Assembly (NCBI GenBank): GCA_956465555.1
Contig: OY101117.1
Location: 3,410,001-3,474,000 of the forward strand
DNA: 64,000 nucleotides
DNA from: Nitzschia sp. pyKryTriq1
Lineage: Eukaryota > Bacillariophyta > Bacillariophyceae > Bacillariales > Bacillariaceae
Reading direction: 5' to 3'
Shown here: positions 49,093-60,936 of the stretch, piece after piece
How the letters are laid out: each line of letters starts with the position of its first letter
Position numbering within the stretch: position 1 is the stretch's first letter
The notes under the pieces: generated by a model
What the model saw: only the letters and a program-made list of their open reading frames with translations
Database searches by the model: none
What the model was told of the DNA's origin: nothing
Program-made: the position numbers and the translations under genes

Positions 49093-49106
49093 GCTCTGTC
49101 TTACGG
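47946..49106. other. Gene-free spacer
   Basis: Two copies of a ~31-base CTTGTGTC(TT)GTCGTGT(A/G)CGATCGTAG unit (about 47997-48062), (AATC)n at 49061-49092, GTTGTT repeats and CTAGCTAG runs. No gene is seen. Confidence 0.6.
49061..49092. repeat. (AATC)n microsatellite
   Basis: A pure tract of about eight units, just downstream of the glycosyltransferase stop (49107). Confidence 0.9.
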
Positions 49107-50732
49107 TCATTCTACTTTCTCCTTTGTTTCTCCTTCTTGTCGTCGTTGTTGTTCTTGTCGTTGTTCTTGTTGTTGTTGATTTCGTTTTCGTAATTTCTTT
49201 TGAATCGTTCCAATCATACTCCGATGCGTCGGATACCGTCCCAAAGTCGGTGCCTTGTATTTCAGGGGAAGTGTAGGTAACTTGCGTTGCGGATACTGCA
49301 ACGCAAATGCTTGAAATATCTGTTGCAATTGAAAATACCAATAGTCGGTACTGCTGCGAATCATCATCATCATCATCATTTGTTGTAGTGGTGGTGGTGG
49401 TGGCCCTTTAGTAGTAGGAAATTCGGGACGAGGAGGAGCCTCTTCCCAAGGTTTGCTTTGACCAGAAAAGTGAACAAAGTCGCGATGAGGAATCTTGTCG
49501 TAAAAAAGAGGAGGTTGGAGAGTACTCCCATATTGACCCAGATACTCTTTGCCGGGAGGCAAGCAACTATAGTTGGTATCTCCCGAGAATACTTCTCGAG
49601 AAGATCGAATCATCGTCGAGCTTTGGTCACCGTCTCCCACATGATCGACTACTGTATCCAAATACAAAATGGACACAGCCTTTTGATGAAATCGAGTCCA
49701 ATAATACAACAGTCCTTGATCGCAAAAGTCGCCATGAAACGTCCAATTCGTCGAATGACGAGGATCGATATAGCGTTTGAGTCCCGTATCCTCGAATGTT
49801 TCTACGGGTTGGGGCAATCCCGTCCATTCCTCGGTGAGAACATGTCCCCATCCCCGTACCGGATCCCAATGAGGATACGGCAACTGAAGAGCTTCTTGTT
49901 CCCGTCGCTCGACGACCGCTTCCCACTCATCGTACTGACCAGGCTTCAAGACAAATAATCCCCCATGAGAAGGTTCGGTGAACCAGGCCAAGACTATATT
50001 TGGTTGCAAGATGGAATTTGTCGATAGTTCCATGAGATAATCCAAATTACAGAGTGGCATGACATCGGCATCCAAATACATGACTCGTTCATATTCCGTC
50101 AATTCCAAAATGTGAAACTTGGCCAATTGAGCACTGTAAAAGTTGTCTCGGAGGAGCGGTGGAAGGTAGCGAATCCGAATGATGGGATTCTTATTATTAT
50201 TATTATCATCATTATCATTCTCGGGATTGAGCATCATTTGCAGCCACTGTAAATCACTGGGTGGTAGCTCTTGTGGAGCGGTACTTGTAGCGTTTTGATT
50301 GTTCTTTTGAGTATTCTTTTGTTTGGATGATGATGCCACCATTTGAATCATGACGACGACATCGGCACGACTGCCACTATCTACCAAGTTCTTGGTCGCT
50401 ACCAGAATGTTGTAAATGTAGGGTCGGTAGGTCAAGGGACTTGAAGGGTCGCAACCAGAAATCAAGAAAGCGTAGGCAAATTTCTTGCTGCTGGTCTTAC
50501 TAGTACTAGTACTAGTCTTTGTCGTTTCTGGTTTCGTTTTGCTGGATATCGCGTTCTCCTCGTTACCATCGGTGGGAGTGGTCGGGCAGTCCAACAAGCT
50601 ACTGCTTCCTTGTAGTTCGAAACTAGAATGGAGCAATTGAAAGGACAGCATTCCTACCAGGAAGGAAAGAAATCCAACGAGCCATTGCAGCCGATGGATT
50701 ATGGTCCTTGAGGATCCTCCTCGCCCCGTCAT
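49107..50732 (-). CDS. Type II membrane glycosyltransferase, GT8/glycogenin-like
   Basis: 541 residues from ATG 50732. A short basic N-terminus and one TM (LQWLVGFLSFLVGMLSFQLL) give Golgi type II topology. The catalytic part has FAYAFLISGCDP, YIYNILVATKNL, a QLAKFHILELTEYERVMYLD stretch with the DxD nucleotide-sugar/Mn2+ motif in YLDADVMPL (near 217-222), VLAWFTEPSHGGLFVLKP, and HGDFCDQGLLYYWT. VHFSGQSKPWEE supplies the H-F-x-G-x-x-K-P-W C-terminal motif of GT8 enzymes. The sugar donor and acceptor are unknown. The C-terminus is a Gln/Arg/Lys-rich tail. Confidence 0.88.
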   Translation of the reverse strand: MTGRGGSSRTIIHRLQWLVGFLSFLVGMLSFQLLHSSFELQGSSSLLDCPTTPTDGNEENAISSKTKPETTKTSTSTSKTSSKKFAYAFLISGCDPSSPLTYRPYIYNILVATKNLVDSGSRADVVVMIQMVASSSKQKNTQKNNQNATSTAPQELPPSDLQWLQMMLNPENDNDDNNNNKNPIIRIRYLPPLLRDNFYSAQLAKFHILELTEYERVMYLDADVMPLCNLDYLMELSTNSILQPNIVLAWFTEPSHGGLFVLKPGQYDEWEAVVERREQEALQLPYPHWDPVRGWGHVLTEEWTGLPQPVETFEDTGLKRYIDPRHSTNWTFHGDFCDQGLLYYWTRFHQKAVSILYLDTVVDHVGDGDQSSTMIRSSREVFSGDTNYSCLPPGKEYLGQYGSTLQPPLFYDKIPHRDFVHFSGQSKPWEEAPPRPEFPTTKGPPPPPLQQMMMMMMIRSSTDYWYFQLQQIFQAFALQYPQRKLPTLPLKYKAPTLGRYPTHRSMIGTIQKKLRKRNQQQQEQRQEQQRRQEGETKEKVE

Positions 50733-51472
50733 GATAGAATGTGGCAGCTACTACTACTACTTCTTCTTCTTCTTTTTCTGCTTTCATGCAGGTACATGTC
50801 ATTCATGTGATGGACCTTTTAGAGAATGAAAGCCACCTACAGCATCTTCTCAGCGAGCAGAGGGGCATTGTCGACACCGCCGTCCTCCGACCAGACGCGA
50901 CGAAAGAAAGAGCACAAGAAGAACAAGGGATGCGGGCGGAACTACAGTAGAAGAAGACGAAGAAATGGCGGGAAACGAACAGAGCGAGAGGCTGTGCCCT
51001 CCACGTGGAAGCTCGAAATAGGCAGGAACAGATTTAGCGCTCTCTATAAAAAGGATATCCTGAATTTCAGTACGTACAGTACTAAATTATTAGTCCCGGC
51101 CCCCTGCCTATTATTTTTGCTATGCCAGTATTTCGGCCGTGCGCGCGGCTTTTTTGACCATGACGCGATGTTATAACGACCACCGTTCAGCTCTTTTATT
51201 ATTTTGCGATGGCGTTGTTTTGATTTGAATAATGAATGAAGCCCCCTAACGGTACCGGTATGGTACTGTATTCCTGACGTCTTTGTTCAGTAGATATGTT
51301 GACAATACAAAGGAACTCAAAAAGTACGATATGGTTCAAGTACACGACACACTGAACTGAAATAAAAATTATATTGTACGAGTAATAATCCCCTCCCCGC
51401 CGCCCTCTCACTATACTCGTACTTGTTGTTCTCCCCATCATATGATATTGCCCCTCTTGCGTACCCTTCTTC
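50733..51472. other. Spacer before the second receptor's 3' end
   Basis: The upstream half should carry the promoter of the glycosyltransferase (minus). No other gene is seen. Confidence 0.55.
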
Positions 51473-54400
51473 TTACGATGCATAGTCCATCAAAGCGCTA
51501 GCATCGTAGCCGTCCAGAGAGGATGTGTCAACCATTCGGAGAGTGCCGGGGTTGGAAAAGTTGACATGGTCCAGATCTTGATCATCATCATCATCATCCA
51601 CTGAGGATACTACTGGGACTTCTTCAATGGTTCCATCCATGCGAATCTTGATGGGATTGTGTTTGGAGTCGCGGGAACTATGAATCTTGATGTAGTGATC
51701 ACGTCCACTATCCGAGAACGAAGACTGCTCCTCACCTCCATCCATGAGATGAGTGTCATGAGTCCGTATCGACTTGCCACTGCTGGTACGACTATGGTGG
51801 TCCTCGTCTCCATCCTCGGATCCAGCATGAGTTACCTCGTGGTGTTCGTGCTCCGAGTCTTCCTCTTCTTCTTCATGGTTCGTGAAATCTTCTTCTGGGT
51901 TTTCGGTCGTGGAGACTTCGTCCGTCGCCATCATGGGAGTAGGAACGGGTCCTTCCACTAGGTTGTCGTCGCCGACCCAGAAGGTCTTCATCTTACCCTT
52001 ACCCTTGACCTTGATCATACCTCGCAACCTAAGAGGAATATCGGGCGCTTGTTGTTGCAACAACTGGGCAGTGGAAAACGAACAATGGACTTTGCCGGGC
52101 ATGGAATTGGATTCCATTCGAGACGCCGTATTGACAGTGTCGCCAAAGAGACCGTAGCGAGGATTCAAGGATCCAATAACGTTCGAGACCACTGGACCCG
52201 AGTTGATACCGACACGAATTTGGACGCACCCCAAAGAGGGATCGTCCTCATCGATCAATATTTTGGAGGCAGCTCGAATGGCGTCTTGGGCATACTCGGC
52301 ACATTGCTTGGCGTGTGTTTCAAACTCGCTTCCATCAAGATTGGTCACTCCCATGTAGGCATCTCCAATGGTTTCGACCTTGAAGATGTGGTACTTGTTG
52401 GCGAGGCTGTCAAACGCTTGGTACAAGCGATCCAGCATCGTCGAAACCTTCATGGGCGAGAATTTCTGAGAGATTGTGGTGAAACCAACAATATCGGAGA
52501 AAACAATGGTGACAGTCTCATGAGATTCCGCTTCGACCTTCTTGCCAGCATTAAGAGCATCAGCAATGTGCTTGGGAAAGACATCATACAACGACGTCGG
52601 CTTTCTCTTCATATTCTTCGCGATAGTATCCTTGGCGGTTTCCAATGGCTCGGTATCCTTGGAGCTCATTTCCACGAGAACGTAATCCATGTCCTTGGCC
52701 GTCGGGCGGAAAAAGGCGTTGGCGCTCCAGCACTTCTTCATGAGTTCGACCATCTTGGGGGGCATACTTTCTGGAATATTTGGTCTCTTGTTCAGACGAG
52801 GATGGCAGACCTTGGGCAGAATCTTTCGCGGGTCTTCGCCTTCAAAAGGACTTTGTCGGGCATAGATCTCACAGAGGATCATGGCCAAGGAATAAATATC
52901 GCATGCTTGCGTGTACTCGCTTCGACGACGCAAGTATTCCGGGGCCATGTAAAATGGCGTACCCTGCAGGATGTTGCGTTGCTTGGCAGTCTTGAAGTGA
53001 GAGAAACCAAAGTCAGCCACCTTGGCTCGGAAGCGCGAGTCGACAAGGATATTCTTCGCCTTGAGATCCCCATGGAGGATTGGAGGCTTGGAAGCGTGCA
53101 AGAACTGAATACCCTGGACGATATCACGAGTGACTTGCAGGATGATCTCTCCACCTGGGGTCATGGTCTCGTTGTGAAGGAGATCATAGAGAGAACCATA
53201 TTCCATGTATTCCATGACCAACATCGGATCGACCGTATTGGAAATGACAGCTCCCATAACGGTTGTGATGCATGGATGACGGAGCCTTGATAGCAATCTC
53301 ATTTCATTCACGAACTCATTCACGCGCTTTGTGTGGTCGTCAAATCGCAACCACATTGGAAGGATTCTCAAGAAGACACTTTGCGAGGACGTGGCAGATC
53401 GCAGCACGTCTCCGCTGCCGTGGCCAGAGGCTGTAGCAGACTCCAATATTCGGAGAATATCATTGTCAGAGTGGTGACCCATCATCAGGCGTTCCCAATC
53501 CTTATTGGAACCGCTCGTGCTACCACTGAACTGCATACTGCCAGTCTTGGATACTGTTTGCGACTCAATGTCTCCAATTTCTCCAGAATTCTCTCCAAAC
53601 TTGACGTTTTTGGTAGGCTTGGCCTTGTCTTTGCTTTTTGCTGCTTTCTTCGCGGCGTCCTTGGAGCCAATCTCGACGCTCCCTTTGGTGCCAATTTCAC
53701 CGCTGCCTTCGCCCAGACCTTGTCCAGAAGAAGTGATAGATGTACTGCCCCTTCTGCTAACAGGGGGCAAGACACGTTTGACGGCCACCTTGGTTCCTCT
53801 GTACTGTCCGAGAATGACGACACCAAAGCCACCTTGTCCAATAATCTCAGGAGGCTCATTGAAATGAAGCTCGTCCACATTGATGTGCCAAACGGAATCG
53901 CTTTGCTTCTTCTTGTACCCAAGGTAAAAGAAGACAAGCACCCCGACGCAAATGAATACGGCAGAGAATATGATGAGGAAGAAATATGCGGAGTCCAGAC
54001 AGGTTCCGCCAACCTCGTAAGTGTTGCCGGCGCAAACGCAGTTCCCTTCGTCGTCGGGAACGCGATGGCTTCCGTGACCGTATTCTGCGTCACAGTCCCT
54101 GCAAACAACAAAAGCAAAATAAGTTATTAGTTCCGCGAGCTGACGTGAAACCCATTCAATAATGATAGCCGAAATGCTTACTTGTCTTTTACAATCACGC
54201 GAATGGGAGATTGTGAAATCGATTCACCGTCAATCATAATGTCAATGACTTGCACTTGAACCGTCTTGTCCGTGACTGTGAATTCAAATCCATGCCCTTC
54301 CGACCCTGGAACTTCTGTCAGCTCCAAGGTCCTTCGCTGGTCTCCAGCATTGGCAACTACTTCAATCTGGGCTCCATTCCTCACCAAGTTGTCGTAGATG

Positions 54401-55839
54401 CGAAGAGTGATACTTTCGCCCTGCTCGATGGTACCGCAGATACTCATCTTTTCGCATCCAGGGAGAGAATCACCGAAGTACGTTTCGAGGTGAGGATCTT
54501 CTGTACCATCAATGTGATGGTAGACGTCAACTTCAAACGCCTCGACACAAGGCTTGCAGAAACAGTCATAGTCTTCTTTGTCATTGCAGTCCAATCCGAT
54601 CTCGCTGCATCCCGAAAGAAACTCGTCTTCATGCCTCTTGAAGTGTCCCTCGGGGCATGTGATACCCTCGTATAGATTTGCAGGGCGTGTACACGCCCAG
54701 TTGCCCTTGTGGTCTTGTACTAAAAAGCCAGCCTCCTGCTGGATAGAGCGAAGCTCAAAATATGAGCGGGCGGTACGAAAGCCAGCAATGTGGCTCACGT
54801 GAGCGGAATTCATGCTCCGGTCGCCGAGCTCGTTGGTCGCTTCACAAGGAGCGTTGGGTACCCAGTCTCTGGGCGAAAAACTTTCACAGTACTCGGCCGT
54901 GTTGGTTTCGAGACAGGCCGCTCTCTGGTCTCCGATTTCGTCATAAAGACGAAAGTCCATCAAGGCATCTTGGACGGCTTGCTGGACATCGCGTGGCACG
55001 CTGGGGAGTGCAGCAAGGGGCCACTCGGGGAAAATGTCAGTCGAATGGAGGAAGGGGAAGAGTTCACCCGAGTCCATCACGAAGATCTTCGGCTCGATAA
55101 TCTTGAAGAGGTCGGGATCCACGTAGTCACCGTTCTCGTCCGTGGTAAGTTCGATTTGGTCTGTACGAATAAATCCAGCATCAAAGCGTCCACTGAGAAC
55201 GCCGTGCACGACATCGTTTTGATCCTTGGTGAAGATGAACTGTTTGGGGTCGTTGACATAGGACATGCCCGCCCTTTCCATCTCGTAGATTTGCATTTGA
55301 CCTCCCATAAGATCAATGATGGCTCCAGCTCCGATGATCTTGTCCTTGAGATCAGTGATGGTGTTAATATCGTCGTTGTCATAGCGGACAGCGATGACAC
55401 CACCATACACGTCGAGATCGAAGGTACGACCCCGTGTGCTAAGGCGCTTGATAGCAGTACCTAGAGCAGTGGCTCCGACTTGAGTACCGATGCAGGAATA
55501 AACTCCAGGATTGGCGTAGAGGAAGTCCATTTCTTCATTTTCAATGGCAGTAAAGAGCCCAGAGAAAAAGTTCGGCACAACATCGAATACGATCGGCGGG
55601 TCGAATTTCTTGCCGGCTGTGGCCGTGAGGTACTCGCCGAACACGCCATAGACTTCATCGTAAGCAGAGTCCAGCCCACCAGTCGCGTGAACCCCGACGG
55701 TGTAGGATGACTTGTGAATGTAGGGGTCGAATTCGATTTTGTGGGTCGCGCAGTCGCTAGTGGTACCATTGGCATTTTGAGCCACCGCAGAGTTTGCCAG
55801 AAACGCTGAGAATAATAGCAGAGCGCATGCGGACTTCAT
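51473..55839 (-). CDS. Second receptor guanylyl cyclase, paralogue in inverted orientation
   Basis: Exon 1 is 55839-54182 and exon 2 is 54098-51473, with an 83-base GTAAGC...GCAG intron that splits a Lys codon just before DCDAEYGHGSHRV; 1,427 residues. The order matches the gene at 42805: signal peptide ACALLLFSAFLANSAVAQ, PhnD-like domain, Cys-rich segment (ITCPEGHFKRHE, DCFCKPC), TM, kinase with GQGGFGVV, AVKRV, HGDLKAKN, ADFGFS and MAPEYL, the linker LYDVFPKHIADALNAGKKVE, and a cyclase with FSDIVGFT, VETIGDAYM and NTASRMES. The acidic tail is longer in Asp/Glu/His. Its paralogue has no intron at this site (TDFNCEAVYGEG reads straight through). The roles of the two are presumably similar, possibly with different ligands or as a heterodimer. 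Confidence 0.92.
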
Positions 55840-57407
55840 TTTGCCTTACCGTGCTGCGTTGTTGTTTCCTTGTCAAGAAAGATTTGCTGGTTTCTTATTA
55901 TTTGTTTGCTGATTTACAAAATTGGTTTGTTTTGCTTGAAACTTATTGTGTGCCCTACAACGTCGCTTTTGACTTTGTCAATAGAGATGGAGGATACACA
56001 CCAGTACCGGTATTATTTGGGTGATCGATGATGATTCGGATTTGTGATCTTCCCATCGCGATCATCGGGCCCTAAAGAAACCACTGACATTATGTTGATA
56101 AGTTCAACTTTGAGGCACCGATAATCGTTATGCAATGAAGGCACACAATTCCCCGAAGGCTATAAAAGGCATTATTGAACCCAATTTGGCCTTCTCAAGC
56201 GCGCCAGATTGTTAAATCAGAAAATGTCGATCTAGTACAGAGAATGCGAACGCCAACTGTATGATGTTTTTCGATTGATGTGCATCCGCTACCGTACTAC
56301 TATTCGTGCTGATTGTCCTCTCGTAGTCTACCAGTACGTACTGTACCGTTACCGAAGAAGTAGCTGTGGATCCAAAAAGTCTACGAGTATTCTTGATGAT
56401 GGGAAAGCGAACTCAAACAGCGTAATGAAAGTTGTAAGGGCCTCAAGTGAAGTTCAATCCGGGCGGTTTCTGGTGGTTGCAAACGCTCGCAACAAAACGA
56501 ACCCCAAATTGTAAAAACGCGAAGACGCCCAACCAAAGAACAATCACCGACCGGCAATGCACAAGTTGTGCTAATTATTGTACGAGTATGATGATGATGA
56601 TTGATTGATTCCAAACTCCAGATTCCGGTCTCGCATTATTGGAGGCAGGCGGCGCGAGCCCAGTCGCACGGTCACCACACAGAGGAGTGCGTCGACTACC
56701 CAGACTACTAGCTAGTATCTAGCTACAGTCTACCTCCCCGTTCACCACAGCTACTATGTGCGCTCCGTACGGTATGGTCGTCTGCTCGCACTGTAGTACA
56801 TACAGTAGCCTACTGTACGAGAACAGGCCCGGCACTGTAGAGCAGCACAACCCACACGGTCGGTCACTACTACTACTACTGAATCAAAATCAATAGAAAG
56901 AAGCCACACTACCCGTACAGTACTAGTACTACTAAGCTATTCGTACCGGTACCGAAAAGGCAGGTTTGCTCCGGTGAGCTCAGTCACACTACAATAAATA
57001 GGTATCCATAGTGGCTGGCTCTGTGCTACTGTAGACAACGCGCACATCATAGTAAGCTGCTTCTGGTCGCCATTAGTAAATCTCTACTCTAGTAGAGAAC
57101 AATGGAGGATAGTGGGTCGATGAAGGTATTACTATTTGCAAGCACCCAATCGAACAACCGTGAGGGTTTTTTTCAAAAAACCATGAACTCAAAAGTTATT
57201 ACTCGTATATTTTATTGTACTGCATTGGTGCACGGTCGTGCGGCGTTGGTGCCACTGCTGACAATAATAGACTATACAACAACGACGCTGCCCAGTCAAG
57301 CCCATCCATCACCACCACGCCAGTCCTCTCTGATGGTACTAGTAGCGTTGTCCCAACGAATATGAAATCATTACGGCCCTACTAGTCACGCCTCTGCTGT
57401 TTTTTAC
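55840..57407. other. Gene-free spacer, promoter side of the second receptor
   Basis: Rich in GTAC, ACCGGTACC and CTACTAC motifs, especially 56690-56960. Small frames here (e.g. 56275-56514, 57102-57365) lack any recognisable feature. Confidence 0.55.
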
Positions 57408-58126
57408 TTACGCAGCAAGCTTGGCGGTAATTCCAGCGAAGTGCTTTCCGTGAGAAACTGCAATTTCCTTTTCCAAATCCGTGGGCTGTCGGCTTCCATC
57501 CGGGCCAGCGAAAGTTCCCGAACCGTATGGTGATGCGCCATGGGTCTCCTCGTACGAGAAGACCTTAGGCTCGGTGTATCCCATGGGCACGAAACACATG
57601 CCGTGGTGGGAAGCGAAGCTGAAGCATGAAACGGCACACGTTTCTTGACCACCTCCCATGGTTCCAACCGAAACAAAAGTTCCAAAGGACTTTCCGACCA
57701 AGGCGCCTTTCATCCAGAGTCCACCGGTGGAATCCATGAAAGTCTAACAATACTCAGAATTGTGGTGGATCATAGTAGTAGGGAGAAATGGAAAATGTTA
57801 GAAGAGTTGTCGTCATGTAAAACGTCAAGTACGCATTCTCGTCCTTCCAATGTCAATCTCACCTTCATTTGGGCCGGCATAGCTCCATATCGTCCGGAGA
57901 TTCCAAAGAGGAAACCATCATAATCTGTGAGCTTATCGGCAGTCATCACTGGGTAGTCTTTCTTGGGAGGGGCACCCATCTTTCCGAGGATCTCCTCGCT
58001 TAAAGTCTCTTCGACTTGGTAGATATCGCAGGTGGCGCCGCCTTCTTCGACGCCCTTTTTCACAGCTTCGGCCATGGTCGCAATGTGCCCGTACATGGAG
58101 TAGTAAACGATAGCAATCTTGGTCAT
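57408..58126 (-). CDS. wrbA: NAD(P)H:quinone oxidoreductase, WrbA-type flavodoxin-like
   Basis: Exon 1 is 58126-57863 and exon 2 is 57743-57408; phase 0, donor GTGAGA, acceptor TTAG, 199 residues, the normal length. KIAIVYYSMYGHIATMAEAV forms the FMN phosphate loop. GFLFGISGRYGAMPAQMK leads across the intron to TFMDSTGGLW. SVGTMGGGQET, HHGMCFVPMGY and GASPYGSGTFAGPDGSRQPT are WrbA signatures. It reduces quinones by two electrons using FMN and protects against redox stress. No targeting peptide is seen. Confidence 0.95.
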
Positions 58127-59115
58127 TTTGCTGGGAGTGTTTGTGTTTACAATTTGTTGATCTGCGTCGGTGCTGGTTCCACAAGAGATTGATTATCATT
58201 ATGAGAAGAGGAGGTAGGGTGGAAAACCCATTAGAATAGGTAGATCTTGGGTCTCTTGCGTAAGCTTATTCGAGATTTCTTCCAAGAACATTCGATAGAA
58301 GCAATCGATGATAAGGTCGCAATCTCGCGCAATACGTGGTCATTACTTCGTATGTAGTATTGTGACGTTGCCGACCCATGATTTCTACTTTTAATGTCGA
58401 TGACGCATGAAGATTTTGTTTATTATAGCCCGTATTGCTGTGAACATACTGGTACTACTGTACGGGATGAGCTGGTACGAGAAGACGAGAATTCCGACGA
58501 ACTCCGATCAGAATGGCATGCTGAACGCGGCCGTCAGGCAGGCAGGCCGGGGGGGGTCCCATTTCTCGACTCCTCTTCTGACGACTTTCCCTCTCTACTC
58601 TACTACTACTACTAGTAGTAGTAGTGCCTGTAGTTCTATAGAGTTGCTTATATCGTAAAGCAGCGAAAAACCCCAACTGTCTAATTCAGTTTCTACCTCT
58701 ACTACTAGAGCTAGTAGTACTAGTATCTTTCTACAACTGCACCAGAAAAGTCAAGATGCGAGTATTCATACCTGGATGGTATTAGTATTGTCTACTCCTT
58801 CTTGGTGCTGGGGAACCATGCAGCACCAGTGCTAGCAGACTCTGCTGTTAGTTCGTCCTATAGTACTAGAACAATGACGAATATACGGACTACTACCTAT
58901 GTATTCAAATTATGGCATTTCGGCTACTACTAGTAGTAGAACTTACCAACAGTACCGTAGTACTCTAGCATCCTTTCGAGACAGAGAATCATCTACTAGA
59001 CTCTACTACTACTAGTAGTAGCCATTAGGAGTAGGTACCGGCGGTAGAGTGCATTCCGGATTTATTTGATGGCGACTCGTCGTACACTCTTGCCGTCGAC
59101 GTCGACAAGAAAGAC

Positions 59116-59154
<39 letters not shown>

Positions 59155-59163
59155 GCAGCATCA
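58127..59163. other. Spacer with dispersed motif
   Basis: It holds the minus-strand copy of the 20-mer motif (58651-58670) and dense CTAGTAGTA triplets. A (GAT)n tract lies at ~59115-59190 at the end of the next gene. No gene is seen. Confidence 0.6.
58651..58670 (-). repeat. Dispersed 20-mer motif, copy 2
   Basis: Reverse complement of TTTTTCGCTGCTTTACGATA, identical to the copies at 38788 and 61408. Confidence 0.9.
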
Positions 59164-60936
59164 TCATAATGATGATGATGATGATGATTGATGGCTGCTG
59201 AACTTATTCTTATTGCCAAAATCCAACACCAAATGCCCCAGGCGTTGAAAGTCCCACAATTCCAAATAAACTTGGGCCGACAGTCGAGTGTAAAAAAGTC
59301 CACTCGAGGGTTCAAATGCGACAATCATATAGACACCATGGTCTTTTAACAAGTATTCTTGGAGAGCCATACCTCGTTCTTTGGAATCAATGCCGATGCT
59401 CGTAGGAAGTGGAATGTTAATCATGAATTCTTCCATTTCATCCGGTGCCAATGCTATAGTAACATTCCATAGATCCATCAAATAGTGTTTGGCATCAAGG
59501 GCCAAGGTCCGACAATATTGATAAATCGCTTCGTCACCTCCCAAGATTGTTTGGCGAAACTCCAAGGCGGCATCCATACTCAAAAAGGCCGTGTAGTCTT
59601 TTGTCGAAACGTACGAGTATCGTTCGGAAAGACTGGTGGATCCAATGGGATTGCCGCTGGAAATAACGGTAGGTTCGGGAAATGTGTCGGATATGAATCC
59701 AGAAGTTGTATTGATCCACAAAAAGGCAGATCCCTTGGGAGAATACAGCCATTTGTGGCCATTGGAAAGATAGGCGTCCATATTTCCAATTTTGGAAAGA
59801 TCGAGATGACGAATTTGGCCAATGGCATGTGCTCCATCTACCAAAACGAAACAATTCGGCTGAAACCGTTTGATCATGGCCGCCAGTTCCTGTATGGGTT
59901 CTTTGACTGCCGGTGTCGAAACAATATGCTCCAAAACTACCATTTTCAATCGATCCAACGATTTGGAGGAGGATGCTCCTTGTTGTTGTTGTTGTTGTAG
60001 TTTCGTCAAGGTATCGTTCATGGGATTCAAGAAATCAGCTGCTGCTCCTCCTCCTCCTCCTTCTGATGTAAGTGGAAATTGAATAGGCACGACCACCACT
60101 TGTATTCCAAATCGTCGAGACAGCCAGTCGGCCGTATTCTTGATCATGGGATAGGCGACGGAAAACATGACGAGAATATCCCTGTCATCCTCCTCCTCAT
60201 CAGCGGCAGCATCGTCATCAGCAGCATCCTTGTTGTTGTTGTCGTCGTCGTCGCCAGCAGCAGTAATATTATTAGTTCTCGAGCGTCTCGTCGTCTTGTT
60301 CGGCTTTGTCATCGTCCAGGGAAAGCTTCTCATGATGGAATTGACCGCCGTCGAGGCACTTTCTACCAGTACCAACCCATCCAACATATAACTAATATTC
60401 TCACCAGCAACAGCACCAGCACCACCACCACCATTCTGACTGTTCTCACTACTACTAGTAGTAGAATCAGTAGTAGAATCAGCACCAAAGACATATTTGG
60501 CAATCTTGGCACGCGTGATATTTTGAAGTTGATAGTGAGTTTGACGAAACCATATATCCGGCTGTTGTTCTTGTTGGAGTTCCAGTGCCGCCTGATAGTT
60601 GCGGACAAACTGGGGGCAGGCTCCAAACGATCCATGATTCATATTGGTATAGTTGAGCAAGAAATGAAAATACAATTGACTGTCGTCCTCGCGTAGCTTC
60701 TTTCCGAAATAAGGAGGAGGAGGAGGAGGAGGAGGAGGAGGAGATGATGATGATTCTTCCTCGTCTTCCTCTTTAACCTCAGCATCCTCATTCGAGCGGA
60801 TCCCTCGTCCTTGACGAGAAGCAGCATCAGCATCAGCTACTGCGTCGTGGTGGTGGTGGTGGTGGCGGATGTGGTGGGTCAGCAGGACCACAAAGCCTAT
60901 TACTACCAGGGATGTTGCTACGAGTAGTACTCTCAT
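59164..60936 (-). CDS. Class-V PLP aminotransferase-like protein (isopenicillin-N epimerase-like), membrane-anchored
   Basis: 590 residues from ATG 60936. The N-terminal TM VLLVATSLVVIGFVVLLTHHI, followed by His/Asp/Pro-rich sequence, suggests a signal anchor. The enzyme core begins YTNMNHGSFGACP, the family's N-x-G-x-x-G entry. It continues with PDIWFRQTHYQLQNITRAKI, VLVESASTAVNSIMRSFPW, VDGAHAIGQI (the Asp that contacts the PLP pyridine) and DAYLSNGHKWLYSPKGSAF, with the PLP Lys near 395. FMINIPLPTSIGIDSKERG and SSGLFYTRLSAQVY close it. The layout matches isopenicillin-N-epimerase-like and cysteine-desulfurase-fold proteins; the reaction is unknown. Acidic and Asn-rich inserts interrupt the core between motifs. 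Confidence 0.85.
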   Translation of the reverse strand: MRVLLVATSLVVIGFVVLLTHHIRHHHHHHDAVADADAASRQGRGIRSNEDAEVKEEDEEESSSSPPPPPPPPPPYFGKKLREDDSQLYFHFLLNYTNMNHGSFGACPQFVRNYQAALELQQEQQPDIWFRQTHYQLQNITRAKIAKYVFGADSTTDSTTSSSENSQNGGGGAGAVAGENISYMLDGLVLVESASTAVNSIMRSFPWTMTKPNKTTRRSRTNNITAAGDDDDNNNKDAADDDAAADEEEDDRDILVMFSVAYPMIKNTADWLSRRFGIQVVVVPIQFPLTSEGGGGGAAADFLNPMNDTLTKLQQQQQQGASSSKSLDRLKMVVLEHIVSTPAVKEPIQELAAMIKRFQPNCFVLVDGAHAIGQIRHLDLSKIGNMDAYLSNGHKWLYSPKGSAFLWINTTSGFISDTFPEPTVISSGNPIGSTSLSERYSYVSTKDYTAFLSMDAALEFRQTILGGDEAIYQYCRTLALDAKHYLMDLWNVTIALAPDEMEEFMINIPLPTSIGIDSKERGMALQEYLLKDHGVYMIVAFEPSSGLFYTRLSAQVYLELWDFQRLGHLVLDFGNKNKFSSHQSSSSSSL

